A stretch of 6,028 nucleotides of DNA from Muribaculaceae bacterium (GCA_024400895.1 JAKSMA010000156.1:1-6028), one strand, 5' to 3'. Counted from the first letter of the stretch, positions 1 to 5,886 are shown. Made by a program: numbers and translations. Notes: generated from the sequence alone by a model not told the origin.

Positions 1-1
1 A

Positions 2-118
2 TATTTGACGCGCGACGGTGATGCGGAACAGCAGCTCTGCAGCAACGCTTATGACGCGCTGGGCAGGCTTTCTTCGCAGTGCCTTGGCGGTGTTGATGCT
101 TTGCTGAGCTCGCTATAG
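2..118 (+). CDS. C-terminal end of an RHS/YD-repeat-like protein (partial, possibly a remnant)
   Basis: An open frame enters from the left edge and gives 38 residues before a TAG at 116-118. The peptide contains CSNAYDALGRLSS, which matches the YDxxGRL core of YD repeats found in RHS and wall-associated proteins; such repeats build a large beta-strand shell around a C-terminal effector or adhesin domain. About 20 residues follow the motif and do not resemble another repeat, a core domain or a toxin, so the protein ends abruptly. This fits either a truncated pseudogene or the 3' end of a degraded RHS locus. The stretch looks richer in G and C than the gene after it, which would fit a different origin. 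No start or signal is visible because the gene begins outside the window. The family call rests on one motif, so it is tentative. Confidence 0.45.
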   Translation, partial: YLTRDGDAEQQLCSNAYDALGRLSSQCLGGVDALLSSL

Positions 119-136
119 GCTCGGTTCGCATCATAC

Positions 137-151
137 GCCGTCGCCGACGGC
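137..151. repeat. Short perfect GC palindrome after the YD-repeat fragment
   Basis: GCCGTC (137-142) and GACGGC (146-151) pair perfectly around a 3-base GCC spacer. The next bases are TTGTGGGGG, not a T-run, so it is a poor intrinsic terminator. It lies 19 bases after the stop of the YD-repeat fragment and could be a weak transcript-end hairpin or a chance palindrome. Confidence 0.3.
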
Positions 152-208
152 TTGTGGGGGTTAGCCAGTTTTGATGCGATTGCCCTTCATTAACTCAGAA
201 AAAAGCAC

Positions 209-216
209 TATATTTA
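209..216 (+). promoter_or_regulatory. Possible -7 box for the repeat-protein gene
   Basis: TATATTTA matches the Bacteroidetes -7 consensus TAnnTTTG at all but the last base. It would put the transcript start near 221-224, about 20 bases before the ATG at 243. The nearest upstream TTG (180-182) is 26 bases away, longer than the usual spacing of about 17 to 23, so the -33 element is unconvincing. Confidence 0.3.
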
Positions 217-242
217 CCGAAAATTTCAAAACACATCATCAC

Positions 243-701
243 ATGAAAAAAATCATTACCCTTTCCATATTTCTGATAATGGCCACCGTAAGCATGGCGG
301 CAACACATATCTACCAAGGTGCTAACGCCTACTACAACAACATTCTCTACACTTGGGACGGCAAGCACCTCTATCAAGGCGCCAACACCTATTACAACAA
401 CATCCTGCTCACCTACGACGGCAAGCACGTGTATGAAGGCGCCAACACCTACCACAACAACATTCTCTACACTTGGGATGGCAAGAAACTCTATCAAGGA
501 GCCAACACCTATTACAACAGCATTCTGCTCTCCTACGACGGCAAGCACATTTACCAAGGTGCCAACACCTACTACAACAACATCCTCTACACCTACGATG
601 GCAAGCACCTCTACCAGGGAGCCAACACTTATCACAACAGCATCATGCTCACATTCAGTGCCCCCATCCCTATCCCTGTATTAATCGTCATCAGCATGTG
701 A
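243..701 (+). CDS. Exported protein of six 20-residue tandem repeats, function unknown
   Basis: This encodes 152 residues. The ATG at 243 is preferred over the in-frame TTG/ATG at 171/174 because it begins a clear Sec signal peptide (MKK, hydrophobic residues 4-18, likely cleavage after SMA at residue 19), while the 24 upstream residues are not signal-like. The mature part is almost all repeat: six contiguous 20-residue units from residue 22 with the pattern [HK]-[ILV]-Y-[QE]-G-A-N-x-Y-[YH]-N-[NS]-I-[LM]-x-[TS]-[WYF]-D-G-K. Odd units read ILYT and even units ILLT or ILLS (IMLT in the last), so the older duplicated block was probably 40 residues. The last unit loses DGK and runs into a Pro/Ile/Val-rich tail (residues 138-152). 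There are no cysteines and no lipobox. The alternation of beta-prone IYQG and ILYTWDG segments suggests a repetitive beta fold; this is inference. I do not recognise the family. It is flanked by a YD-repeat fragment and a terminator, so it is probably monocistronic. Confidence 0.82.
   Translation: MKKIITLSIFLIMATVSMAATHIYQGANAYYNNILYTWDGKHLYQGANTYYNNILLTYDGKHVYEGANTYHNNILYTWDGKKLYQGANTYYNSILLSYDGKHIYQGANTYYNNILYTYDGKHLYQGANTYHNSIMLTFSAPIPIPVLIVISM
306..665 (+). repeat. Six tandem 60-bp coding repeats (120-bp higher-order period)
   Basis: The units are 306-365, 366-425, 426-485, 486-545, 546-605 and 606-665, contiguous and in frame. Most contain GCCAACACCTA and all but the last end in GGCAAG. 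Odd units share ATTCTCTACACT-like DNA and even units share ATCCTGCTCACC-like DNA, so identity is higher between units two apart. This indicates duplication of a two-unit block. The last unit diverges over its final four codons. Confidence 0.93.
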
Positions 702-762
702 TTCTTTGCACTCCACCAGGAATGCGCCCCCTATGAAAAGTTAAATTATACCAATATGAGAG

Positions 763-799
763 AAAACCTCGGCCACGAAATTGGTGGTTCGGGGTTTTT
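763..799 (+). terminator. Intrinsic terminator after the repeat-protein gene
   Basis: The arm AAAACCTCGGCCAC (763-776) pairs with 784-798, with one bulged T at 788 and two G-U pairs. The 7-base loop is GAAATTG, and the 3' arm ends in a T5 run (795-799). It lies 61 bases after the stop at 701 and before the glyS promoter's -7 box, so it should insulate glyS from transcription of the repeat gene. Confidence 0.75.
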
Positions 800-811
800 G
801 CTGTAACTTTG
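780..811 (+). promoter_or_regulatory. glyS promoter (Bacteroidetes -33/-7 type)
   Basis: TAACTTTG at 804-811 is a full match to the -7 consensus TAnnTTTG. An ATTG with its TTG at 781-783 lies 20 bases upstream, the normal spacing for the -33 element. Transcription should begin near 817-819, giving a leader of about 90 bases. The -33 element sits in the loop of the preceding terminator and the spacer contains its T-run. Confidence 0.7.
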
Positions 812-818
812 TGAGTTA

Positions 819-839
819 ATAGCGGCACTGTGCCGTTAT
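819..839 (+). promoter_or_regulatory. Hairpin at the 5' end of the glyS leader
   Basis: ATAGCGGCA (819-827) pairs with TGCCGTTAT (831-839) around a CTG loop: nine pairs with one G-U. It begins almost exactly at the predicted transcript start, where it could protect the 5' end or affect early elongation. No T-run follows, so it is not a terminator. Any regulatory role is inferred. Confidence 0.4.
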
Positions 840-866
840 CTTAAATAATAACAAATAATTAGTTTA

Positions 867-882
867 GCCCGGCTACCCGGGT
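867..882 (+). promoter_or_regulatory. Second GC hairpin in the glyS leader
   Basis: GCCCGG (867-872) pairs with CCGGGT (877-882) around a CTAC loop, the outermost pair being G-U. It is a GC island in an otherwise A/T-rich leader, and 27 bases of A-rich, unstructured sequence separate it from the ATG at 910. No T-box or glycine riboswitch consensus is visible. Confidence 0.35.
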
Positions 883-909
883 CCGGCAACAAAACAAATT
901 CAAAAAATT

Positions 910-2454
910 ATGGCAAAACAAGAAGACGTTTTCAAGAAAATTGTATCACACGCTAAAGAGTATGGTTTCGTGTTCCCTTCAAGTGAAATCTACGATGGCC
1001 TCGGTGCTGTTTACGACTATGGCCAAAACGGCGTGGAGATGAAAAACAACATTAAGCGCTACTGGTGGGAAGCTATGACTCTGCTCCACGAAAACATCGT
1101 GGGTATCGACTCAGCTATCTTCATGCACCCTACCATCTGGAAGGCAAGCGGACACGTTGATGCATTCAACGACCCATTGGTTGACAACCGCGACTCAAAG
1201 AAGCGCTACCGTGCCGATGTGCTCATTGAAGACGAAATCGCAAAAATAGAAGAGAAAATCAACAAGGAAGTTGAGAAGGCTGCTAAGCGTTTTGGCGAAA
1301 GTTTCGACGAGGCCATGTTCCGTCAAACCAACCCTCGCGTGCTCGACCACCAAAAGAAGCGCGACGAATTGCACCAACGCTTTAGCGATGCAATGAACGC
1401 CAACGACCTCAAGGAACTCCGTCAAATCATTGAAGACTACGGAATCGTTGACCCAATCTCTGGCACAAAGAACTGGACCGACGTTCGTCAGTTCAACCTC
1501 ATGTTCAAGACTGAGATGGGCTCAAGCGCTGATTCCACTATGAATGTTTACCTCCGCCCAGAAACCGCACAAGGTATCTTCGTGAACTTCCTCAACGTGC
1601 AAAAGACTGGTCGCATGCGCATTCCATTCGGTATCGCTCAAATCGGTAAAGCATTCCGTAACGAAATCGTGGCTCGCCAATTCATTTTCCGCATGCGCGA
1701 ATTCGAACAGATGGAAATGCAATTCTTCGTTCGCCCAGGTGAAGAACTCGAATGGTTCAAGACTTGGAAGGAATTCCGCCTCAAATGGCACAAGGCACTT
1801 GGCATGGGCGACGAAAAGTATCGTTACCACGATCACGAAAAGCTCGCTCACTATGCAAATGCAGCTACCGACATCGAATTCAAGATGCCATTCGGCTTCA
1901 AGGAAGTGGAAGGTATTCACAGCCGCACCGACTTCGACTTGAGCCAGCACGAAAAGTTCTCAAAGAAGAAAATCCAATATTTCGACCCAGAACTCAACAA
2001 GAGCTACACTCCATACGTAATCGAAACCTCTATCGGCGTGGACCGCATGTTCCTTTCAGTGCTCTGCTCAAGCTACGAAGAGCAAGTGCTTGAAGGTGGC
2101 GACACTCGCGTAGTGCTCCACCTGCCTAAGGCATTGGCTCCTGTGAAATGCGCTATCCTCCCATTGGTAAAGAAGGACGGTCTGCCAGAAAAGGCTCATG
2201 AAATCATGAACCTCCTGAAGTTTGACTTCGCTTGCCGCTACGACGAAAAAGACTCTGTAGGTAAGCGCTACCGCCGCATGGACGCAATTGGCACTCCTTA
2301 CTGTATCACCGTCGACGGTCAAACTCTCGAAGACAACACCGTGACTATCCGCGACCGTGAAACTATGGAACAACAACGCGTTTCTATCGAAGAACTCCAC
2401 GCTATCATCAGCAAGGAATGTAGCCTCAACAGCCTGTTGAAGAAACTCGTGTAA
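910..2454 (+). CDS. glyS: Glycyl-tRNA synthetase, class II single-chain type
   Basis: The 514-residue cytoplasmic enzyme charges tRNA-Gly with glycine using ATP (EC 6.1.1.14). It is the alpha2 homodimer type, not the alpha2beta2 GlyQ/GlyS type. Visible landmarks are: SGHVDAF and KKRYRAD near residues 80-103; a charged, coiled-coil-like insertion at about 104-180; FNLMFKT (195-201); RPETAQGIFVNF (216-227); motif 2 FRNEI (249-253) with EFEQMEMQFF (264-273); RTDFDL (339-344); motif 3 ETSIGVDRMFLSVL (372-385); and the anticodon-binding domain at about 405-500 (APVKCAILPL, GKRYRRMDAIGTPYCITVD). The cysteine pairs some members carry before RxRAD and before FNLMF are absent (DPISG replaces CPxCG), as in several other members. 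The ATG at 910 follows an A-rich tract without a Shine-Dalgarno sequence, normal in this phylum. It has its own promoter and leader and is probably cotranscribed with the FKBP gene downstream. Codons such as CGC, CTC and AAG are favoured, fitting high expression. Confidence 0.98.
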   Translation: MAKQEDVFKKIVSHAKEYGFVFPSSEIYDGLGAVYDYGQNGVEMKNNIKRYWWEAMTLLHENIVGIDSAIFMHPTIWKASGHVDAFNDPLVDNRDSKKRYRADVLIEDEIAKIEEKINKEVEKAAKRFGESFDEAMFRQTNPRVLDHQKKRDELHQRFSDAMNANDLKELRQIIEDYGIVDPISGTKNWTDVRQFNLMFKTEMGSSADSTMNVYLRPETAQGIFVNFLNVQKTGRMRIPFGIAQIGKAFRNEIVARQFIFRMREFEQMEMQFFVRPGEELEWFKTWKEFRLKWHKALGMGDEKYRYHDHEKLAHYANAATDIEFKMPFGFKEVEGIHSRTDFDLSQHEKFSKKKIQYFDPELNKSYTPYVIETSIGVDRMFLSVLCSSYEEQVLEGGDTRVVLHLPKALAPVKCAILPLVKKDGLPEKAHEIMNLLKFDFACRYDEKDSVGKRYRRMDAIGTPYCITVDGQTLEDNTVTIRDRETMEQQRVSIEELHAIISKECSLNSLLKKLV

Positions 2455-2477
2455 TTTCAATTTCAAAAGCGGAGAAA

Positions 2478-3029
2478 ATGAAAAAATTCCCTTTACTGAT
2501 AATGATGCTGCTGGTGGCGTGCTCGGTTTTCACCTCCTGCATGGGCGATGAGAATGTCGACACTTCATGGCGCGATGCCAACCTGAAATTCTACCAGGAC
2601 CAGTTGCAGCTGAAGGATAAAGACGGACAACCATTCTACAAGGTGATGGTGGCTTCATGGGACCCTAACGCACAAGTGCTGATGCACTGGTTCAACGACC
2701 CTAACACCACCGCCAAGAATCTGTCTCCGCTCTATTCGTCGACTGTGGATGTAAAGTATCGCCTCACTATGTATGATGGCACGCCTAAGGACTCGTCGTT
2801 CAACATGACAGCAGCCTATGGCGACAGCATTTTCCGCACCAAATTCAGTAGTGTAATCAACGGCTGGCCAATCGCCATCACCAAGATGCACATCGGCGAC
2901 AGCTGCCGCGTGGTGGTTCCTTACAACCAAGGTTATGGTGCTTACGACTACGGAGGCATCAAGGGCTACTCTACTTTGGTGTTCGACATCAAACTCGTAG
3001 GCATTCCTTTCTACGAAGCAAAGCCATAA
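2478..3029 (+). CDS. FKBP-type peptidyl-prolyl cis-trans isomerase, lipoprotein
   Basis: The 183 residues begin with a lipoprotein signal (MKKFPLLIMMLLVAC...TSC). Two cysteines could be lipidated: Cys15 (LVAC, the better lipobox) or Cys21 (FTSC, followed by MGDEN, whose acidic pair resembles Bacteroidetes surface-export signals). A linker leads to an FKBP domain at about 85-177: YDGTPKDSS (99-107), VINGW (126-130), KMHIGD (136-141), GYGA (152-155) and STLVFDIKL (165-173). These match FKBP12 D37, V55-I56, W59, Y82 and F99, so it should catalyse X-Pro isomerisation and help fold envelope proteins. The FKBP12 F36 position is occupied by Lys104, so activity may be altered. It starts 23 bases after glyS, with GGAG at 2471-2474 only three bases from the ATG, and should share the glyS transcript. 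The bidirectional terminator follows its stop. Confidence 0.92.
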   Translation: MKKFPLLIMMLLVACSVFTSCMGDENVDTSWRDANLKFYQDQLQLKDKDGQPFYKVMVASWDPNAQVLMHWFNDPNTTAKNLSPLYSSTVDVKYRLTMYDGTPKDSSFNMTAAYGDSIFRTKFSSVINGWPIAITKMHIGDSCRVVVPYNQGYGAYDYGGIKGYSTLVFDIKLVGIPFYEAKP

Positions 3030-3054
3030 AATAGCCAAAGAGTTATTCCACGAT

Positions 3055-3103
3055 AAAAATTTCAGGCGCCCCGATTTGATTTCGGAGCGCCTGAATTATT
3101 TTT
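3055..3103. terminator. Bidirectional intrinsic terminator between convergent operons
   Basis: TTCAGGCGCCCCG (3061-3073) pairs with CGGAGCGCCTGAA (3083-3095): 13 positions with one C-A mismatch and a 9-base loop. The plus strand continues TTATTTTT. The other side is preceded by AAAAAT, which reads as a T-run on the minus strand. It ends the glyS-FKBP unit and can also stop the minus-strand lipoprotein transcript. Confidence 0.9.
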
Positions 3104-3143
3104 CAGAATTATTGATTATCAGGATGTCAGACCTTATCAAATC

Positions 3144-3174
3144 TCTAACATCTAATGTCTAATCTCTAATCTAA
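3144..3174. repeat. Degenerate heptamer tandem array (TCTAAnn)
   Basis: TCTAA begins at 3144, 3151, 3158, 3165 and 3170, an exact 7-base period for three steps and then a shortened unit of 5. A further degenerate unit, TCAAATC, lies at 3137-3143. On the minus strand it reads TTAGA repeats just after the lipoprotein gene, and its last unit provides that gene's TAG stop. Confidence 0.8.
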
Positions 3175-3734
3175 TTTTTCAATTCTTCAATTCTCAGTTT
3201 CTTTGGGCCGTTCATTGCCACTCTCACCTTGGCGGTGAAAGTCTTATCGCCACGGGTCCATGCCACGTCAAACCAATGGTTGCCAGCATCCCTCACCGAC
3301 TTGAGCTCGTAGCGAATGCGATTGCCATCTTCATCGTTGGCTTCCGATGGACCGCCATTCATACTGGTAAGCTGACTGAGCACCTTGTTCGTGACATCGC
3401 CGCCAATGCTTGTGCTCACATTTGCGCCACGATTAAGCGCACGAATATAATCGGCCATCACGCGGTCGGCAAAAGGCTTGGCATCCTTTTCGATGTCGAC
3501 TTCTGGAGCATATTTTTTAGCGTTGTTTATACTGTCCAAGCGCTTATCAATAAAGGTGTCGAGATCGAGCATGTGCTGCGTTTCAGCTGCAAAAACAGAG
3601 TCGGCATGGTGTACAGAGTCAATCGAGTCTTGCTGCGCTTGTGCAGCCTTTTCCTCTGCACTTTTCCCGCAAGCATTGCCGCCAATCACGAGCGCTGCCA
3701 TTGATGCAGCCAAGAAATAAAAACTTCTTCTCAT
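3171..3734 (-). CDS. Putative lipoprotein of unknown function
   Basis: The 187 residues start at 3734 (MRRSFYFLAA). An upstream in-frame ATG at 3797 would add 21 non-signal-like residues read from an intergenic palindrome, so it is rejected. Residues 5-18 are hydrophobic and end at GGNAC, making Cys22 the likely lipidation site; the -3 Gly is not ideal. The following GKSAEEK is acidic, as in exported Bacteroidetes lipoproteins. Residues 25-95 are charged, Ala/Gln/Asp-rich and probably helical (QQDSIDSVHHADSV). The C-terminal half (about 96-187) is mixed, with beta-prone stretches near the end (IRYELKSV, HWFDVAWT, TFTAKVRVAM, KLRIEEL) suggesting a small alpha+beta domain. I do not recognise a named family. 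It lies 84 bases after the M13 peptidase gene on the same strand, so it is probably cotranscribed and may act in the same envelope process. No Shine-Dalgarno sequence is visible. The stop lies inside the heptamer array. Confidence 0.85.
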   Translation of the reverse strand: MRRSFYFLAASMAALVIGGNACGKSAEEKAAQAQQDSIDSVHHADSVFAAETQHMLDLDTFIDKRLDSINNAKKYAPEVDIEKDAKPFADRVMADYIRALNRGANVSTSIGGDVTNKVLSQLTSMNGGPSEANDEDGNRIRYELKSVRDAGNHWFDVAWTRGDKTFTAKVRVAMNGPKKLRIEELKN

Positions 3735-3755
3735 TGCAAATTTATTTTCATAAGC

Positions 3756-3788
3756 GTAGGGACGCACGCCCGAAAGCATCGTCCCTAC
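3756..3788. repeat. REP-like palindromic element between the M13 and lipoprotein genes
   Basis: GTAGGGACG (3756-3764) and CGTCCCTAC (3780-3788) are perfect 9-bp inverted repeats around a 15-base centre that can add a small GC/GC stem (3768-3769 with 3776-3777). No T-run follows on either strand, so it is not a terminator. The form, a GC-rich palindrome in an A/T-rich gap, is typical of dispersed intergenic REP elements. On the transcript it would fold between the two cistrons, 21 bases before the lipoprotein start. Confidence 0.6.
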
Positions 3789-3818
3789 TGCAATCATTAT
3801 TTGTTGTGTTGGAGCGTA

Positions 3819-5843
3819 TTACCAAACGATAGCGCGGTCGGCAGGTGCCAGCCACATCTTGTCGCCTTCCTTCACACCGAAAGCTTCATAGAAGGTGTCG
3901 ATGTTGCGAAGGGTGGCATTCACACGGTTGCGACCGATTGAGTGTGGGTCGCTCTTGGTTTGCTGATAGATAGCCTCTTCGGTAATGTGTTCAGCCCAGA
4001 TGCGGCCATAACTCAAATAGAAGCGTTGAGCTGGAGTGAAGCCATCGGTTTCTTTTGCTTGTTGATATTGTTGAGTGGTCTTGAATGCATCGAAAGCAAT
4101 GCGCAAGCCACCTTGGTCGGCAATGTTTTCACCAAGGGTGAGATGGCCGTTAGCCTTGAGGTCGCCCACCACAGTGATTTGGTCGAATTGAGCAGCGAGT
4201 TTTTCTGCTGCTGCAGTGAAGCGTTCGCTATCGCCAGCAGTCCACCAGTCCACCATATTGCCTTCGGCATTGAAGTTACGGCCCTGGTCGTCGAATCCGT
4301 GAGTCATTTCGTGACCGATTACCACGCCGATAGCGCCATAGTTGGTAGCATCGTCGGCGTTCACATCAAAGAAAGGAGCTTGAAGGATAGCCGCTGGGAA
4401 GCAGATTTCGTTGGTAGTTGGGTTATAGTAAGCGTTCACGGTTTGTGGAGTCATTCCCCATTCGCTCTTGTCGACTGGTTTGCCAAACTTTTCAAGATTG
4501 CGGAGAGTTTCCACATACGATGCTGCGCCCACATTTTCGTAGAGCGACTTTGCTGGGTCGATAGTGAGTTTGCTGTAGTCGCGCCACTTGTCGGGATATC
4601 CCACCTTCACGGTGAACGAGTTGAGTTTCACCAATGCATTGATTTTGGTAGTATCGTTCATCCAAGTGAGGTTGGCGATGCGAGTAGCAAGTGCCTTGCG
4701 AAGGTTTTCAATAAGTTTCAGCATCTTCGCCTTGCTTTCGCCAGCGAAATACTTATCTACATAGAGTTCGCCCACAGCTTCACCGAGAAGGCTGTTAGGG
4801 AAACCGAGTGCACGTTTCCAGCGAGGCTTTTGTTCTTTCTGTCCATTGAGCATACGACCGTAGAAGTCGAAGTTGGCATTAATGAAATCATCGCTCAACA
4901 CGCCTGTAGCGCTCTTGATGATGGTGCCAGCCACATAATCTTTCACCTCTTGTTCTGTGAGTGTGCTCATCAGCTTTTGAGCCACAGCCATCACTTTAGG
5001 TTCGGTGAGAATCACTTGCTTCACACCCTTCACGCCCATCAACTCGAAGTAGTTTGTCCAATTCACTGCAGGGTATTCAGCCTGGAGCATTTCGATGGTG
5101 TAGATGTTGTAGAGTTTGTTGTAATCGCGAGCTTCTGCACGGCTCATCTTTGCTTCTGCAAATTGGTATTCAATGTTGTAGATAGTCTTTGAAGCCTTCT
5201 CTGCCTCTTTTTTCTTGTATCCGCTGAGCATGAAGAGCTTCACCAAGTAGGCACGATAAGCCTCTTGCTTCTTCTTGCTGTCGGCGTCGGTGTTGAGGTA
5301 GTAGTCGCGGTCGGGCAGACCTGATGTACCGGCGCTGAGCCACATCACATTCAGGTCGCTATTCTTCAAGTCGGTATCAACACCAATGCCGAAGAATGGG
5401 TTGCCGTGATAAAGGTGCTGATTGGCAATGAAAGCGGTGAAATCAGCCTTCTTTGAAAATGCCTTCACTTTTGCGAGGTCGGCTTGCAATGGTGCTGCAC
5501 CTTCATTGTTCAGACGGGTGCTATCCATCGCCATATTGTAGAGGTCAGCCACCTTTTGGCCAACGCTTCCGAAAGCGTGCTTTTCCTTCGCGAGGTTTTC
5601 GAAGAGTTCGCGAATTTGCTTACGGTTGGTTTCTGCCAAATCGTCGAACACACCGTAACTTGAATATTCAGGTTTCATTGGGTTGGCCTTCAACCAACCA
5701 CCACCGGCATACTGATAGAAATCATCGCCTGGTTTCACGCTCATATCCATATCAGCCTTATTCACGCCGTGAACAGGAGTTTGAGCATCGGCCGACATCG
5801 CTGCGAGAGCGAGTGCTGCCATCATTGTGATTTTCTTCATCAT
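3819..5843 (-). CDS. pepO: M13 family zinc metallopeptidase (PepO/neprilysin-like), exported
   Basis: The 674 residues match the usual M13 length of about 650-700. It begins with a Sec signal peptide (hydrophobic residues 6-16, likely cleavage after SADA at residue 20). There is no lipobox, so the enzyme should be soluble in the periplasm or secreted. The N-terminal M13 lobe opens with KPGDDFYQYAGGGW (37-50). The catalytic domain has SLLGEAVGELYV (351-362), the substrate-binding NAYYNP (470-475), zinc ligands in HEMTH (511-515), ENIAD (572-576; Glu572 third zinc ligand, Asp576 supporting), the conserved DPHSIGRNRVNATLRN (632-647; His634 and Arg640), and the terminal Trp674. All catalytic residues are present, so it should be an active endopeptidase on short peptides. 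The common Pro of DxHxP is Ile636. ATG at 5843 and 5840 are both possible; the second gives the more usual MKK start. It leads a two-gene operon with the lipoprotein downstream. Confidence 0.96.
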   Translation of the reverse strand: MMKKITMMAALALAAMSADAQTPVHGVNKADMDMSVKPGDDFYQYAGGGWLKANPMKPEYSSYGVFDDLAETNRKQIRELFENLAKEKHAFGSVGQKVADLYNMAMDSTRLNNEGAAPLQADLAKVKAFSKKADFTAFIANQHLYHGNPFFGIGVDTDLKNSDLNVMWLSAGTSGLPDRDYYLNTDADSKKKQEAYRAYLVKLFMLSGYKKKEAEKASKTIYNIEYQFAEAKMSRAEARDYNKLYNIYTIEMLQAEYPAVNWTNYFELMGVKGVKQVILTEPKVMAVAQKLMSTLTEQEVKDYVAGTIIKSATGVLSDDFINANFDFYGRMLNGQKEQKPRWKRALGFPNSLLGEAVGELYVDKYFAGESKAKMLKLIENLRKALATRIANLTWMNDTTKINALVKLNSFTVKVGYPDKWRDYSKLTIDPAKSLYENVGAASYVETLRNLEKFGKPVDKSEWGMTPQTVNAYYNPTTNEICFPAAILQAPFFDVNADDATNYGAIGVVIGHEMTHGFDDQGRNFNAEGNMVDWWTAGDSERFTAAAEKLAAQFDQITVVGDLKANGHLTLGENIADQGGLRIAFDAFKTTQQYQQAKETDGFTPAQRFYLSYGRIWAEHITEEAIYQQTKSDPHSIGRNRVNATLRNIDTFYEAFGVKEGDKMWLAPADRAIVW

Positions 5844-5886
5844 TTTAATTTTATGTTTTTGATTTTAATTTATTTACAAATCTTTT

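Noticed and set aside
195..635. Long open frame antisense to the repeat gene
   Set aside because: It mirrors the 60-bp repeat on the other strand, has no signal or known motif, and is explained by the repetitive codons of the plus-strand gene.
306..665. Regular repeats that could suggest a CRISPR array
   Set aside because: The 60-bp units are contiguous without spacers and are in frame within a signal-peptide protein.
812..909. T-box or glycine riboswitch in the glyS leader
   Set aside because: No T-box consensus, anti-terminator/terminator pair or glycine aptamer core is visible; only two simple hairpins.
1192..1490. Loss of zinc-binding cysteines in GlyRS as a novelty
   Set aside because: Both Cys pairs seen in some bacterial GlyRS are absent, but other functional family members also lack them, so this is ordinary variation.
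3737..3744. TAAATTTG on the minus strand, a perfect -7 match before the lipoprotein gene
   Set aside because: It ends two bases before the ATG, so transcription would start in or after the start codon, and no TTG lies about 20 bases upstream.
3756..3788. Palindrome as terminator of the M13 gene
   Set aside because: No T-run follows on the minus strand; the sequence after the stem is CGCTTATGAAAA.
3735..3797. Upstream in-frame start that would extend the lipoprotein by 21 residues
   Set aside because: The extra residues come from the intergenic palindrome and would bury the signal peptide; the start at 3734 gives a normal lipoprotein signal.
3942..5192. 416-codon open frame antisense to the M13 gene
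   Set aside because: The minus-strand frame encodes a complete M13 peptidase with all catalytic motifs; the opposite frame is a codon-bias shadow with no recognisable domain.
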